Positions 20,758 through 32,821 of a DNA stretch of 64,000 nucleotides are shown in pieces (the first letter of the stretch is position 1; each line of letters begins with the position of its first letter). The notes under the pieces were generated by a model, which worked only from the letters and a program-made list of their open reading frames with translations, made no database searches and had not been told where the DNA came from. A program made the position numbers and the translations under genes. The stretch spans positions 2,692,524-2,756,523 of the forward strand of contig CAMZMU010000081.1 in NCBI GenBank assembly GCA_947311845.1. Direction: 5' to 3'. Origin of the DNA: Poa pratensis (lineage: Eukaryota > Streptophyta > Magnoliopsida > Poales > Poaceae).

Positions 20758-23361
20758 ATGACGAAACCTGCCACCCGGAAGGGCAGGAGTGCCGCGAGCG
20801 CATCGGCAGACAGCGCCGCTGCCGCTGCCAGCGGTTTGAAGAGGGGCAAGGGCGCCTGGACCAAGTCCACCTGCAGCAAAAGGATGCTCGCCGGCCTGCG
20901 AAACGACGGGCTGATCCCTGAGGATGTCTCGCAAGTTCGCATCCCCGGCGCCGAGGTAATCCCGCGCCCAGGCCCCAATGAGCGGGTCTGCTTTGTGGAT
21001 TTTGTGAACAGGGGATTCTCCTTCCCTGTTCACAACTTTCTTCGTGCACTGATGCACGTTTATGGGGTGCAACTGCACGATTTTACGCCCAATGGGCTTT
21101 TGCACATTGCGTGTTTTTTCGTTCTTTGCGAGTGCTTCCTGGGCGTCGCACCCCACTTTGGTTTGTTCCGCCGCATCTTCAATGTCAAGCGCCAGCACAG
21201 CACCAAGGGACCTGGTGGTTTTGGAGTACAGGCTCGACCTGATGTCGAGTACTTCAAGATCAACTTCCTGGAGTCTGTGCAAGGATGGCGCCAGAAGTGG
21301 TTCTACATCAAGGATGTGACCATTGGCGCCCAAACCTTCGGGTTGCCTGCCTTTGACGCAGACGCTGGTAAAGAAGAGGCCATCCTGGATTGCCCAGCCG
21401 ACCGGAGTCGAAGCCGAAGAGGCTGACAGTTTGATGGAGAAGGTGCTGAAGCTTCAGACCACTGCTGGTCGAGAGGTCACGGGCATCCACCTGCTAGCCA
21501 TTATGGCCAAGAGGCGAGTGCAACCCCTTCGAGCCCGAGCACATGCTATGTGGGGATACAGTGGTGCTTCTGACCCAACCCGCTCACGCGCAGTAGAGCT
21601 TTCTGATGCGGAGGCGGAGAAGTTGGTAAGAAGCCTTACCAAATTGACTGATGAAGATCCCTGCGAGATGAACTCGCCTGTGCCTCCTTATGAAACCAGC
21701 AACCCTTTACCAGAGGTAACAGTCGATACTATATCTCAGTTGATATGTTATGCATGTGTGATGTTGAATCCTTTGCTGTTTATTTGTGCAGGGACACAAA
21801 ATGTATGAGTCGATGCCTCCCTTGCCAGAGAGCGGCCCAGTGCCAGACAATGAGCCTTTCGAGGCAGATTCTGATGATGAGATGGCCTCACTCGCCACCG
21901 CACACACGCCAGAAGCCGATGAGGGCGATGCTGAGGTGCAGGGCAAGCAGAACGAGGAGGACACCGCTGACTCGGAGGAAAAGGAGGAAGACAGGACGGA
22001 GTCGATGACGGCGCCACTCGAGGTTCCCCGATTCGCTCGCTTCCCCCTCGACCACCGAAGAAATCGCGCCCGAGCATGGGTGTGCTTGCACCTGGTCGAT
22101 TGTGCGACCTTACTGAAGAGTAAGTATTATGTGCATATGCTTTGTCATGTTATGAATAATACCACCTTGTATACTTATAATGTGTGAAACAGTGTTTCCT
22201 CGGATGAGGATATGCCTCCGCCACCTACGGCGGAAAAGAGCAGCGCAGCGTCCACTGCACGGACGCTGCCACCAGAGCAGCCGCCTACCCCTGCGACTCC
22301 TGCCGCTACAGCCACAGCTACGCCACCCGAGCCGGAGGTTGCAGCAACTGAGAGCGGAGCTGCGGCTGCAGGTGTCCCTGCGTCGACTTCTTCCTTCTTG
22401 GAGCACGTAAGTTTGTGCTTGCCGTATTTTAATCCTCATCGAATGCGATTTTTTTGCCTAACTCAGTTATTGAGTTATGAATTTGCCCATGTCGTGTACT
22501 TAGGCATTTGTGCGAGAGTTGCTGAAGGCTGGTGCCAAGTATGTGCACAAGGAGACTGAAGCCGCCACCCTGCAGCAGCAACTCGAAGTTGCAAAGAGTG
22601 CGTATCTTTATGCTATCACCACTTGTTGAGGGTGATTTCTCTTGCATCTGCTGATCATATGTGTTTGTTTTTGCAGAGGCCGCCGCTGAAGCGGCAGAAA
22701 ATTTGAACAACGCCACCCGTCGAGTGGCTGATCTGGAGAAGAGGCTGAAAGCAGCCGAAGTTAGGGAGGAGTCGGCAATTGGTCGACTCTCTGCCGCCAG
22801 CACCAGCTTAACTGGTACGAATTTTTGCTCTGTTCCTTAGATGTTTGAGGTTTCTGATATATGGTGCTGATTATTTGTCCATATGCTAGGCGTGATGGAT
22901 GGCCCGACTGCTACTGGCAAGCAAAGCCTTGGCACCTCACTTGATGAAAGTGTGGCTGTCTCGGAGGCTACCAGTAGCAGAGCAGGGGAGATGCTAACGC
23001 AGGCGGCGAGTGCCTTGGGCGCCCTCCATGGCAGCTTCTTCCCCGGCGAGGAGCTACCATCTTCCTTTGCAGAGCTGGTTGATTATTCAAGCCTGAAGGG
23101 ACTGCCGTCGCTGACTTCTGTCGCGAGCAAATGGTAAGTGGTGCTCAGACTACTTTTCTCATGTTGCTCGCGCACGGAGTCGAGGCAGATTTTGACGCAG
23201 CCACAAAGAAGTTTCCACGGGGTCCTGATGGCAGAACCGTCGGGCTCGGCACTTGGATGGAAGCCGCCAAAACATATGCCCAACAGCTGGTAACAACTGT
23301 TGAAGAAAGGGCAGCCAAGGTCCAGGCGAAGAAAACTTCCTCCAAGAAGTCGACGACTTAG
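20758..23361 (+). CDS. Antisense gene 1 of the Tat element (Transposase_28-type), copy A
   Basis: Plus-strand gene antisense to gag-pol, six exons by GT-AG: introns 21716-21791, 22120-22192, 22407-22503, 22598-22676 and 22815-22889; stop at 23361. The N-terminal part (VCFVDFVNRGFSFPVHNFLR, LHDFTPNGLLHIACFFVLCE, then VAPHFGLFRRIF) matches the Pfam 'putative gypsy type transposon' domain (PF04195), known only from plant retroelements and of unknown function. Next come a RRVQPLRARAHAMWGYSG block, an acidic linker, a Pro/Thr/Ala-rich exon, a coiled-coil exon and a C-terminal domain with REQMVSGAQTTF. The frame shifts near 21365, before RPSWIAQPTG, in both copies, so this may be real. A 2-bp loss near 23087 is absent from copy B. 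Confidence 0.7.
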
Positions 23362-23545
23362 CCAGTGACCCCTTTGTTTGACTAGGTCTAGGAATTGCGT
23401 CATTTGCTTTTGCTATATGTAAATTATCAGACATCGTATCTGTCTTGTTATGAAACATGAACTTCAGTGATCGGGAGGCGCAGCCCCCGAGCCTTTTGTT
23501 TGAGCTTTTTATGCTTCCTTATGCATTGAATTATTCTGACTGTAG

Positions 23546-24376
23546 AACCGAGCTTCTAAACCATCGACTGGCCCTGTTGTGGGTGGTTCTTCGAAGTCAC
23601 GAAGCGTTAATGACCAGAAAATTATGGACTTTCTTCATCAAAAGCTTTCCGAAGTTACTCGCGAGCTGAAGGAAACACAAGATGCGTATGCTGAGTTGCA
23701 GTCGAGGCCATCCCCAACTACAGAGCGAGAAGCCTTTTTGCTTGAGGAGTTGGAGAGAGTAAATCTGCAACTCGAATGTAAGACATTTTTGGATCATCGA
23801 GATCTATTCTTTGCAAGGTGACTCGACTGGGCGATGATGAGCCCTTTGCTTTTGCGCAGGTGTTTGCTCTGACCCGATAAAGGAGGAGGCACGAATTCAG
23901 GATCGACTCGATGGTCATGCGAGTAGCACTGAGTACTCCGCCCACCCCTTCTGGTCAGACAGGGCGAAGAGCGCCATTTTGGTAAGGCTTCTGGACCGGG
24001 CTTGGCGCACAGCCATTCGACTGGAGACTTGCAGGTTGGCTTTATTTCGAGTCCACGAAGCTTTGTTTCCTTTGAATGAGCAACCACAGGGCCTTGTGGC
24101 TTTGCTGAAGAAATTTCGAAAAGGCAAGGCGATCAAGAAGTTTGTGCGTGAGCAACTGATTAGCGGGGCTAACGTTGCTCTTGCCTTTGTGCGATCGCAC
24201 CTTCCGCACCTTGATTTGAAAAGGATTGCGATGGGACCCGCACCCTACCAGGTGGTGGTCCTGTGCCGATGGAGGAGCACTACCAAGAGACACGAGTGGA
24301 CGCATTGGTCCTAATCCATCGTGTGCTGAAGGAGGAGGAAAAATGGACCGAGCCCAAGGAAGAACCTGTTGAGTAG
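23546..24376 (+). CDS. Antisense gene 2 of the Tat element, copy A
   Basis: A second plus-strand coding unit, 184 bp after gene 1. Exon 23546-23777 (after acceptor tgtag) reads RASKPSTGPVVGGSSKS, then a coiled-coil KLSEVTRELKETQDAYAELQ; intron 23778-23859; exon 23860-24376 has the domain FVREQLISGANVALAFVRSH. The REQ(L/M)(I/V)SGA core is shared with the end of gene 1, so this looks like a paralogous C-terminal half, or a second isoform using gene 1's upstream exons. Near 24255 the frame shifts in both copies; the alternative frame (GGPVPMEEHYQETRVDAL) ends at TAG 24374-24376, the unshifted one at 24314. No start ATG is evident in the first exon. Confidence 0.55.
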
Positions 24377-25006
24377 GTTATGTGTATGGGGGTGACCCAA
24401 AGTGTAAAACGCAACACTTGTGATTATTGTACATTATTTGTTTATGTATGCAGCCCCCGAGCCTGTTGAGCGGGGTGTATGAAGCAACATGCTGTAAAAT
24501 TAGGACTATCCAGCCCCCGTGCATTTTGAGTGAGCTTGATAGAAATACTTTAGAGTATCAAACATAAGCTGCACAGCCCCCGAGTATTCGTGTGGTTATG
24601 AATTTTTGCAGTACTTGAAGCTTCACTTGATGCTTCTAGGCTCAACTCCCGAATAATTGAGTGGTTGAGCAACTTTTGTGTTTATGTATGATTTTTATGA
24701 CCCAGCCCCCGAGTATTCGAGTGCGGCTGGGGTATTATGTTGTGAACAAGCGGAAACACATGCTTTTTGAGATAGCGCAGCCCCCGAGTGCTCGGGTGAG
24801 GCTAATTTTGTGAAATCAAGTTATGCGAGTAGTAAGCAGGGAGAAATATGAGGAATCATGAATTATATTCCTTTTTGAATGTTAAGCTGCAGGCCGCCTC
24901 ATTAAAAACCTTCCAGTCCCCTTAGGTACCCTGGTAAGGAAAAGAGCGCGTCTGAAACCTGCAGCTATCCGACATATGTGCCTATTACATTGTGCGACTG
25001 ATCAAT

Positions 25007-28000
25007 CTAAGCATAGAAACGGCGCAGCTGCGCAACGTTCCAAGGATTATGCGAGAGTTCTCCTGTCTTCGCGTGCTTCAGTCTATATGCTCCACCACCA
25101 ATGACCTCGGTGATGATAAAGGGTCCTTCCCATGGAGAAGCGAGTTTATGCACCTTCTTTTGCTTCAGTCGAAGTACCAGGTCGCCAACCTCGAAGGACC
25201 TGGTACGCAGTCGACGGCTGTGGTAGTTGCGGAGGTCCTGCTGATAAACAGCTGTGCGTGCGAGCGCCGTGTTACGTGCTTCTTCTAGCAAGTCGACTGC
25301 GTCTTCGAGTGCCTCGTCTGCATCTTCTTCATTGTATGCTTCGACTCTTGGTGCGTTGAACCTTACGTCTGATGGCAGAATTGCCTCTGCGCCGTAGACC
25401 ATGAAGAATGGAGTGAATTGCGTTGAGGCGTTGGGTGTTGTGCGTAGGCTCCATAGCACAGACGGAGCTCTTCTACCCAAGCACCCGCAGCCCTTTTGAG
25501 TGGCACCAGGAGGCGCTTCTTGATTCCACTTGTCACAAGCCCATTGGCCTTTTCGACTTGGCCGTTTGATTGCGGGTGCGCCACAGATGCATAATTGAGC
25601 GTGATATCTTGCTCTTTGCAGAAGGATTTGAATTCCTCAGCCGTGAAGTTTGTACCGTTGTCAGTGATGATGCTACTTGGCACACCAAAGCGGTATATGA
25701 TGGATTTTATGAAATTGACTGCTGTAGTGGCAGTCGAACTTGTGATGGGTACTGCTTCAATCCACTTGGTGAACTTGTCGACCGCCACCAGAAGGTGAGT
25801 ATGCCCTCCATGGGAGGATTTTTTGAGTGGCCCAACCATATCGAGCCCCCACTGGGCGAAAGGCCAGGCCAATGGTATTGTCTTCAACGCCGATGCGGGT
25901 GCGTGCGGCTTTGTGGCGAATTTTTGGCAGCCGATGCACCTTTTGACTATGTCCTCCGCGTCTTTGAGTGCTGTGGGCCAGTAGAAGCCTGCGCGAAAGG
26001 CTTTGGCTACGAGTGATCGACTGCTGGCGTGATGCCCGCAAGTACCTGCATGAATATCACGAAGGATGGCTTGGCCATCTTCAAATGCTATGCAACGCTG
26101 GAACATACCTGATATGCTGCGTTTGTAAAGTTCACCGTTGATGACAGTGTATGCTTTAGATCGTCGAGTGACGCGTCTTGACTCTGTGAAGTCTTCGGGT
26201 ACCTCGCCGCGGAGTATGTATGCGAGGAAGGGTTGAGTCCAAGTTGGCTCGATGAGGAGTACCTCGACTGGTGGGTCCTCTGTGCTAGGTGTTTTGCTCT
26301 TGGCTGGTGCGGCTGATGCAGGAGTTGCCGCTTCTTTTTGATTGATCTGTGCTCGATGCGCTCGAAGAAGACACCAGGTGGCACTGGTGCTTTGGTCGCA
26401 CCAATGTTGGCTAACTTATCTGCTTCTTCATTGCTCTCACGCCCTATGTGCCGCAACTCGCAGCCTTCGAAGCTGCCCTCCATGATGTTGTACAGGTCAC
26501 GGTAGGCATCATGTTATCTGCGATTGCGTCGCAGGCCTTCATTGTTTGCTGCACCACCAGATTCGAGTCGCCGTAGATCATCAGTCGAGTGCACCCGAGG
26601 GCTTTGGCCATCCTCATGCCATGGATCAGAGCCTCATATTCTGCTTCGTTATTGGATGGGAACTCGAATCCCATTTGCAGGATATAGCGGAGCTTGTCGC
26701 CTTTTGGTGATATGAGGATGACACCTGCGCCTGCGCCTTCGTTTTTCTTCGAGCCATCAAAGTACATAGTCCAGGAATTGGACACATCTGGTGCTCCTGG
26801 GAGCTGAGCTTCAATCCACTCGGTGTGGAAGTCGGGTAAAACTTGTGCTTTGATGGCCTTCGGGTAATCATACTTGATGTCTCTTGGTGCTAGCTCGATG
26901 AGCCATTTTGCTACTCGCCCAGTTGCATTGGGGTTTGTGAGGATGTCCCCGATCCCTGAAGTGCTGATTACAGTGATCGGGTGCTCGGAGAAGTAATGCG
27001 TCAGCTTCCTTGAGGACATGAACACGGCGTAGCCAGCTTCTGATAGTGCGGGTACCGCTGCTTTGATGTGGAGAGCACTTCACTCAAGTAATAGACTGGA
27101 CGTTGTATGCTTTGGGCGTGTCCCTCCTCTCTGCGTTCGACCACTAGAACAGTGCTCACCACCCTGTTAGTTGCAGAGACATATAGGTATAGTGGCTCGC
27201 GTTCCTTGGTGCTACGAGGATTGGAGGGCTTGTGAGGACTCGCTTGAGGTCCGTGAAGGCTGCTTCGGCTTCTGGCGTCCACTCGAATTTATCTGCTTTC
27301 TTCATCAGTCGATAGAACGGGAGTGCTTTTTCGCCTAGCTTGCTGATGAATCGACTGAGCGCTGCTACTCGACCCGCCAATTTTTGCACGTCATGGAGCT
27401 TTGAAGGCCTTTGCATCGTCAAGATGGCCTGTATTTTCTCCGGGTCCGCCTCGATTCCTCGAGCTGAGACTAGATACCCGAGGAGTTGCCCGGCTGGCAC
27501 GCCGAACGTGCACTTCTTCGGGTTGAGCTTGATGTGGAAGCGTTTGAGGTTTGCGAATGTCTCTCGCAAGTCATCGAGTAGTGTGTTTTCCTCTCTTGTG
27601 GTGATGACGATGTCATCTACATAGACCTGGACGTTTCGCCCAATTTGCTTCTTGAGGCAATCTTGCATCATGCGCTGATGTTGCGCCTGCGTTCTTGAGC
27701 CCGAAAGGCATTGTGGTGTAGCAGTAGACCCCGAGTGGGGTTATGAACGCCGTTTTCTCTTCATCTTCTTCCTTCATCCTTATCTGGTGGTAACCCGAGT
27801 AGGCATCCAGGAAGGACAAGCGAGCGCACCCGGCGGTGGAGTCGACGATCTGGTCGATTCGAGGTAGTGGAAAGTGATCCTTTGGACAACACTTGTTGAG
27901 TGCTGTAAAATCTACGCACATCCGAAGGATATCTGTGTGCTTCTTCTCTACGAGTACGGGGTTGGCCACCCATTGTGATTTCTTGATCTCTCTGATGAAT

Positions 28001-28869
28001 CCTGCTGCGAGTAGCCTGTCGACTTCGGCTTCGACTGCAGTTCTTTTTGGGCCGGATATGCGGCGCATTGTTTGCTTGACTGGTTTAGCATCTGGAAGTA
28101 GCTGGAGAGAGTGCTCGGCGAATTCCCTGGGAATACCTGGCATGTCTGCTGGACACCATGCAAATATATCCCAGTTCTCACGGAGGAATTCGACGAGCGC
28201 GCTTTCCTATGCGATAGGCAGACTCGACGAGACATTGACTGTCTTGGTCGGGTCAGTCGGGTGCACCTGATGCGATTTGTGTCATTGGTGGCATTGAATG
28301 CTCTGTCGACTGCCACCTTTTTGTGCTCTGGCATAAGTGTTCGATCGTTGGAGACCGCTAGATCAGCGAGTGTTGCTTCCATGCCAAACATCTCAGAGAT
28401 TTTGCTGAATTCTCGATCACAAGAGTCAGACTTTTGGAAGTTCCCCTTGACTGTGATTACTCCTTTTGGTCCAGGCATCTTCAGCTGGAGGTATGCGTAA
28501 TGTGGCACCGCCATGAATCGAGCGAACGTCGGGCGTCCAAGTATAGCATGGTATTGTGACTTCCAGTCGACCACTTCGAACTCAATCGACTCTGTCCTGA
28601 AGTGGTGCTTGTCCCCGAACGTTACGTCGAGTTGTATGGTGCCCTCTGGGCTTATTGCTTTCCCTGGAACGATACCGTGGAAGGTATTTGAGGATCTTGG
28701 CAGGTTTTCGACTGACCTGTTCATTTTGCGGAGCGTATCTGCGAAGATGATGTTTATGCCGCTCCCACCATCCATGAAGACCTTGGACATGGCGTAGCCT
28801 CCAATTTGCGCGTCGAGTACCAGAGCGAGTGCCCTGGGCGAACAACCGATGGAGGGTGGTCCTCTTTGC
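25007..28869 (-). CDS. Tat element pol, copy A (PR-RT-RH-aRH-INT), frameshifted
   Basis: Polyprotein part that copies and integrates the element. In order: aspartic protease with DGGSGINII (Asp at 28772); reverse transcriptase with FLDAYSGYHQIRM and the catalytic YVDD (27612-27623); RNase H ending in an SRKLTHYF block near 27010; a second RNase H (MYFDGSKKNEGAG, Asp at 26758), diagnostic of Tat; integrase with an HHCC-type zinc region (CGHH...CIGC), catalytic Asp in LDMVGPL (25842), Asp in ITDNGTNF and Glu in HPQSNGQVEKAN; C-terminal LRRFYA. Reading breaks occur near 27680, 27190, 26500, 26330, 26090 and 25370, at sites where copy B mostly reads through, so several are likely sequence errors. 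Confidence 0.85.
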
Positions 28870-31795
28870 TGAAGCTTATTGTAGTTTCGGCTCCTTCAAA
28901 TATTCTGTTACCGCAGGAGGTGACATGACCGCCATGTTTACTTGTCGAGTGCGAAGTTTTTGCTCCCTGTTGGAAGGTCGACCTTTCTGTATCATGTACA
29001 TCTGCCCTTGGGGTGGAGGGTACTGCGGCTCGTCCACCCGAGGTATGTGCTGTATGGCACCCGCGAGGTTTCCGCCTGCAGCAGGCTGTGGTGGTGGAGG
29101 TGGTGCCATCAGAACAGGCACGTTGTTTGGCTGAGGCACGGGTGCAGGTGCTTGTGCGGCTGCTGCCTTTCTGCGATTTACGTAATCAGTCGCCATTTGG
29201 TCGAACTCCCTGCAGTTTCTCATCGAGTGATTGGATCGCAGTTTTCCGTCGTCCCCCTTGTACAGGTGGAATCTGCAATCAGCGTCCATCTTTTCTTCGA
29301 ATGATCGCTCAGATTGTGCCCGTGACTTGCTCCAGTCCTTCCTCTTGTAGCTATCACTGCGTTGGCCGCGGTCTCGGCTGTCTCGACGATCATCTCGACT
29401 GTCTCGCGATCATCTCGACTGTCTCGCCGATCTTCCGATCGTCGGTCGCTTCTGTCCTGGTCATTGCGGGGTGTGGAGAACCCAGCCGCCATGAATTCGG
29501 GTCTGTCATCGTCGTAGTGACGTTTTGAACGTTTGCGCCTTCGGTCGTCTCTGTACGAGTCTCTGCGGCTTCGACTGCCGCTTTCATGATTGTCACGGGG
29601 TGAGGACCCGCGTGTGGTGCGCGCCATGTCCTCTCCGTCTGCCCATTCAGTCGCGGTCATCAAGAGGCTAGCCACAGAGGTTGGCTTTTTGCGACCGAGT
29701 GCTTCTTTGAGATCCCTCCTGGCGAGTCCCATTATGAAAGCATCCATGGCCATGTCCTCTGAAATTACCCCGACTGAGTTGCGTATCTCAGTCCATCGCC
29801 TGATGTATGACCTCAGCGTTTCGTCTGAACGTTGCACGCAGGCCCGCAGTTCCTCGAACGTTTTTGGGCGCTCACATAGAGGCTCAAGTTTTTGATGAAG
29901 TCATCGCGGAAGTGATCCCACGAGTCGTACTTTGATGAGGTAGGGCCTTGAGCCAGTCGCGGGCTGTGCCTTCGAGCATCAGTCGTATGTATTGCATGGC
30001 CGTGGTGTTTGTTCCTCGCTGGCACGCGACAGCCAGCCTGTAGTCCTCCAGCCACCCAGAAGGTTCCTGTCGACCCGTGTACTTGGGCTGTCAGATGTGA
30101 GTTTGAACCCTTTGGGCATCCGTGTCTCGCGGACGCGTCGAGTGAAGCACAGAGCTCCATGTGGCTCGGGATCTCGATCAGAGTATGAGTCGCTACTGTA
30201 AGATCTGCGTGATCTGCTCTGGACCTGCGCCTACGTGAGCCGCTTCTTTCCTTCGAGTGGTGGCGGCGACCACTGTGATTATGCTCTTCCCGATGCGCGT
30301 CGACTAGGGCACGGTCTCGACTCCCACCTGGAGTTTTTGGAATTTGGCGTATGGCCTTCGCCGCTAAGGCGAGTGATTTGATCTGCTGGCGATGCAGTTT
30401 TGCATTGGGGTCATCAGCTGGAGGTTTGATTGCCTCCAGGTATGCTGCAGCGGTGTAGAGAGCACCTGCTGCTGTTTTGGGCACCGGCAGTCCTTCCTCG
30501 TCGTATGTCATGAAGGAGTTGCCTAAGTTGCGGGTGAGTGCCGCCTTCTCGCCTGGCGAGAGGTGTGACAACCTTGATCTGGGTCTTGTGTCTGCTCGCC
30601 CGGTGGAGCTCAGGGAGAGCTGTCTTCTGCGCGCACTCGACAAGCTAGCTTGCTTTTTGCGTTCTTCGAGTGTTGCTCTTATCTGCTTCAGTCGAAGTGA
30701 CTCCTGCCAGTTGAAGTACTGGAAGGTCAACATCTCTTCTTGTGTTGCGTCTGCTGGCATCATTGTGCACTCCTTGATGACTTTATCTGCTTTTGCTGCC
30801 ATCTCAGCAGTGATTGTGAGAGTTGTGACTCCATCCGGCATAGTAACTGTGCACGGGAATTCTGTAGGCCTGCGACTGGCCGCAGTGTCTGATGTTTCTG
30901 CGGCGATGGCAACGTAGACCTGCTGTGGTATGACCCGAGGGTATGTGTATGTACTTTCGAGTCCCGTCATGGACTCGACATCTTCATCGAGGCTCATGTC
31001 TGAGCCTGTATGTTCATCGAGTGGTCCGTCTGGACGGATCTCGCAGTCGACGCCTTCGTCGCCTATGCTCATCTCGGCGTCGCGAGGTTGTTATGATCTC
31101 GAAGTCGAGGTTGTTGTTGGCGCAGATCTCGGAGTCGACGTGGTTGTCGATATGAGTTTCAGGTTCGTCGAAGTCGCTGAGGGAGATCCGCAGTCGAAAC
31201 TATCCTCGAGTGGGAGATCCAGCTCGGGATCGTTTGTGCGATATGCTGATTCGACCTCCTCGCCTGGAGTTCTGCAATGAGCTCGCGCATCTCTCGTGTG
31301 GACATGGTTGTTGCAGACGAACAAGCTTGGAGGGTCGACGATGGTATGGACACAGTTGAGGGATCCGCAGTTGAAGGAGCCGCAACCGACGGAGCCTCGG
31401 GTGCGGAGTCGCGAGTTGGCGTGGATCCGTCAAGTCCTGCACACCAAGCTTGTTGACGAAAAAATTGAACGAACCAACGGTTAAACCCAAACCTGACTCG
31501 AGATCGGAGAAGGCCTCCTGGAATCCTGGCGAGTGTGGCTCGAAATCCATCAGAGGATCCGATGTGCTTTTTGCTGGTGAAGCTGGCGTGTCCCGTTTGT
31601 CGAGTGAGCCGGCGAGTTGCCGTGTGCTGCCTGAATCGGCGAGTTCTGGTTTGCCGATGCAGCCGGCGAGTTGCCGTTTGTAGATCCGATCGGCGAGTCG
31701 CCGTTTTCCGATGGAACCGAAGAAACCGCGAGTCCAGCACTATTCTTTCCCACAGACGGCGCCAATTGACGAGGTGTACCCTCATCAAATCCCAT
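28870..31795 (-). CDS. Tat element gag, copy A, start inside the LTR, frameshifted
   Basis: Structural polyprotein of the virus-like particle. The start codon at 31795 lies 29 bp inside the 5' LTR, in the context TTAACCATGGGA, and the frame runs on through the primer site (see copy B). An Asn/Ser/Pro-rich N-terminus with GNSPA-type repeats follows, then an acidic region, a basic SGSRRRRSR stretch, the capsid-like segment DSWDHFRDDFIKN...SDETLRSYIRRWTEIRN, an Arg/Asp/Ser-rich region and a CRFHLYKGDD...NCREF zinc-knuckle-like motif near 29280. Frame breaks at about 31540, 31090, 29900 and 29290. The break at 29900 (missing g in gatggagg) is not in copy B. Confidence 0.75.
31748..31766 (-). other. 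Primer-binding site of the Tat element (copy A)
   Basis: On the minus strand, ATTGGCGCCGTCTGTGGGA directly follows the 5' LTR. This is a common primer site of Tat-type gypsy elements, although tRNA identity is not settled here. It proves the minus orientation. Confidence 0.85.
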
Positions 31796-32256
31796 GGTTA
31801 AGGACCTAGGGTTGAGATTATGGGGAGAAACGTGGTAGTACTGGTAGTTTCGTCGGCTGACAAGCAGAGGCAAAGATTTACCCAGGTTCAGGCCCCTCGG
31901 GTGGAGGTAAAGACCCTACTTCCTGCTTGTCTGTTATTGATCGCTGGAGATTATGAGGTTACAAGGTGGCTCCGGCGAGATGACGATCTCGCAAGAGCTT
32001 TGGTGGTTCGAGTATGGCTTGGTCCCAGATCGGCACCCCCCCAGCCTTTAAATAGGCTGGGTCTCGGGAGTTTGTAACCGACCTAGTTTACACATAAGGA
32101 AAGTATAAACCGACTATGTCTATCTAAACTTGGAAGTTACTCATCTTGTTGGGCCTCTCGTCTTGGGCTTCGAGTCGTATCTTCGCTATTTGGGCTTTTA
32201 GTCATCACGTGCACCAGGTACCCTCACGGTAGGGTACCCGAGATGTAATCCTGCCA
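31767..32256 (-). repeat. Tat element 5' LTR (copy A), with end errors
   Basis: Matches 45171-45666 but with small indels that increase to the right: gagaaacg for gagagaacg near 31825, cacccccccag near 32035, tctatcta near 32120, and a garbled end atgtaatcctgcca where the others read atgtatatccttgtca. Errors clustering toward an N gap suggest a low-quality contig end. Confidence 0.85.
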
Positions 32257-32448
32257 GGAGGGCCGCTCCAAGCCGTTGCCTTAGCCGTTTTCCGCTGCCA
32301 GTTAAAACTCTGTCCTGAGCCATGATTGCTTGATATTTTGGTCATGCCTTGATGGCCTTGTAAACCATTTGTAGCACATTCTTGGCCTGATTGTGTAATG
32401 ATTTCCATTATGTTGCACTGTCGTGACGTGCGGCCAGATATCTTGGCC
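32257..32448 (+). repeat. Second copy of LARD LTR flank before the gap
   Basis: ggagggccgctcc... through gatatcttggcc corresponds to 45667-45863, the LARD LTR just right of the Tat insertion, with several single-base differences. A LARD flank in this place cannot come from a second Tat transposition; it marks the end of an overlapping contig. Confidence 0.85.
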
Positions 32449-32461
32449 NNNNNNNNNNNNN
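32449..32461. other. Assembly gap (13 N)
   Basis: Thirteen unknown bases between LARD LTR sequence on the left and an internal point of the Tat LTR on the right (129 bp in from the LTR start). The length looks nominal, not measured. Confidence 0.98.
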
Positions 32462-32821
32462 CCTCGGGTGGAGGTAAAGGACCCTACTTCCTGCTTGTCT
32501 GTTATTGATCGCTGGATTATGAGGTTAAGGTGGCTCCGGCGAGATGACGATCTCGCAAGAGTTTGGTGGTTCGAGTATGGCTTGTCCCCAATAGCTCGGC
32601 ACCCTCCAGCCTTTAATAGGCTGGGGTCTCGGGAGTTTGTAACCGACATAGTTTACACATAAGGAAAGTATAAACCGACTATGTCTACTGTCTAAACTTG
32701 GAGTACTCCATCTTGTTGGGCCTCGTCTTGGGCTTCGAGTCGTATCTTCGCTATTTGGGTTTAGTCATCACGTGCACCAGGTACCCTCACGGTAGGGTAC
32801 CCGAGATGTATATCCTTGTCA
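32462..32821 (-). repeat. Tat element 3' LTR, copy B, truncated at the gap
   Basis: Begins at cctcgggtggagg, lacking the first 129 bp. It holds many small indels over its first ~250 bp (gattatgaggttaagg for gagattatgaggttacaagg; agctcggcaccctcc for tcggcacccctcc), typical of a poorly covered contig start. Confidence 0.85.

Larger units (their letters stand above)
18883..32256 (-). mobile_element. Tat-lineage Ty3/gypsy retrotransposon, assembly copy A
   Basis: Minus-strand element with LTRs 18883-19378 (3' LTR) and 31767-32256 (5' LTR, error-rich end). It has TGAC...GTCA ends, a primer site at 31748-31766, gag-pol on the minus strand from 31795 to 25007, and two antisense genes between pol and the 3' LTR. 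A second RNase H domain between RNase H and integrase places it in the Tat lineage. The left target repeat ggagc is at 18878-18882. The right flank (32257-32448) is LARD LTR, the same as that after copy B, so A and B probably represent one locus. Confidence 0.9.

Noticed and set aside
28942..29528. Plus-strand frames opposite Tat gag (also 42347-42934)
   Set aside because: Antisense shadows of the Arg/Asp/Ser-rich gag linker; unlike the antisense genes at 20758-24376 they have no introns or conserved domain.
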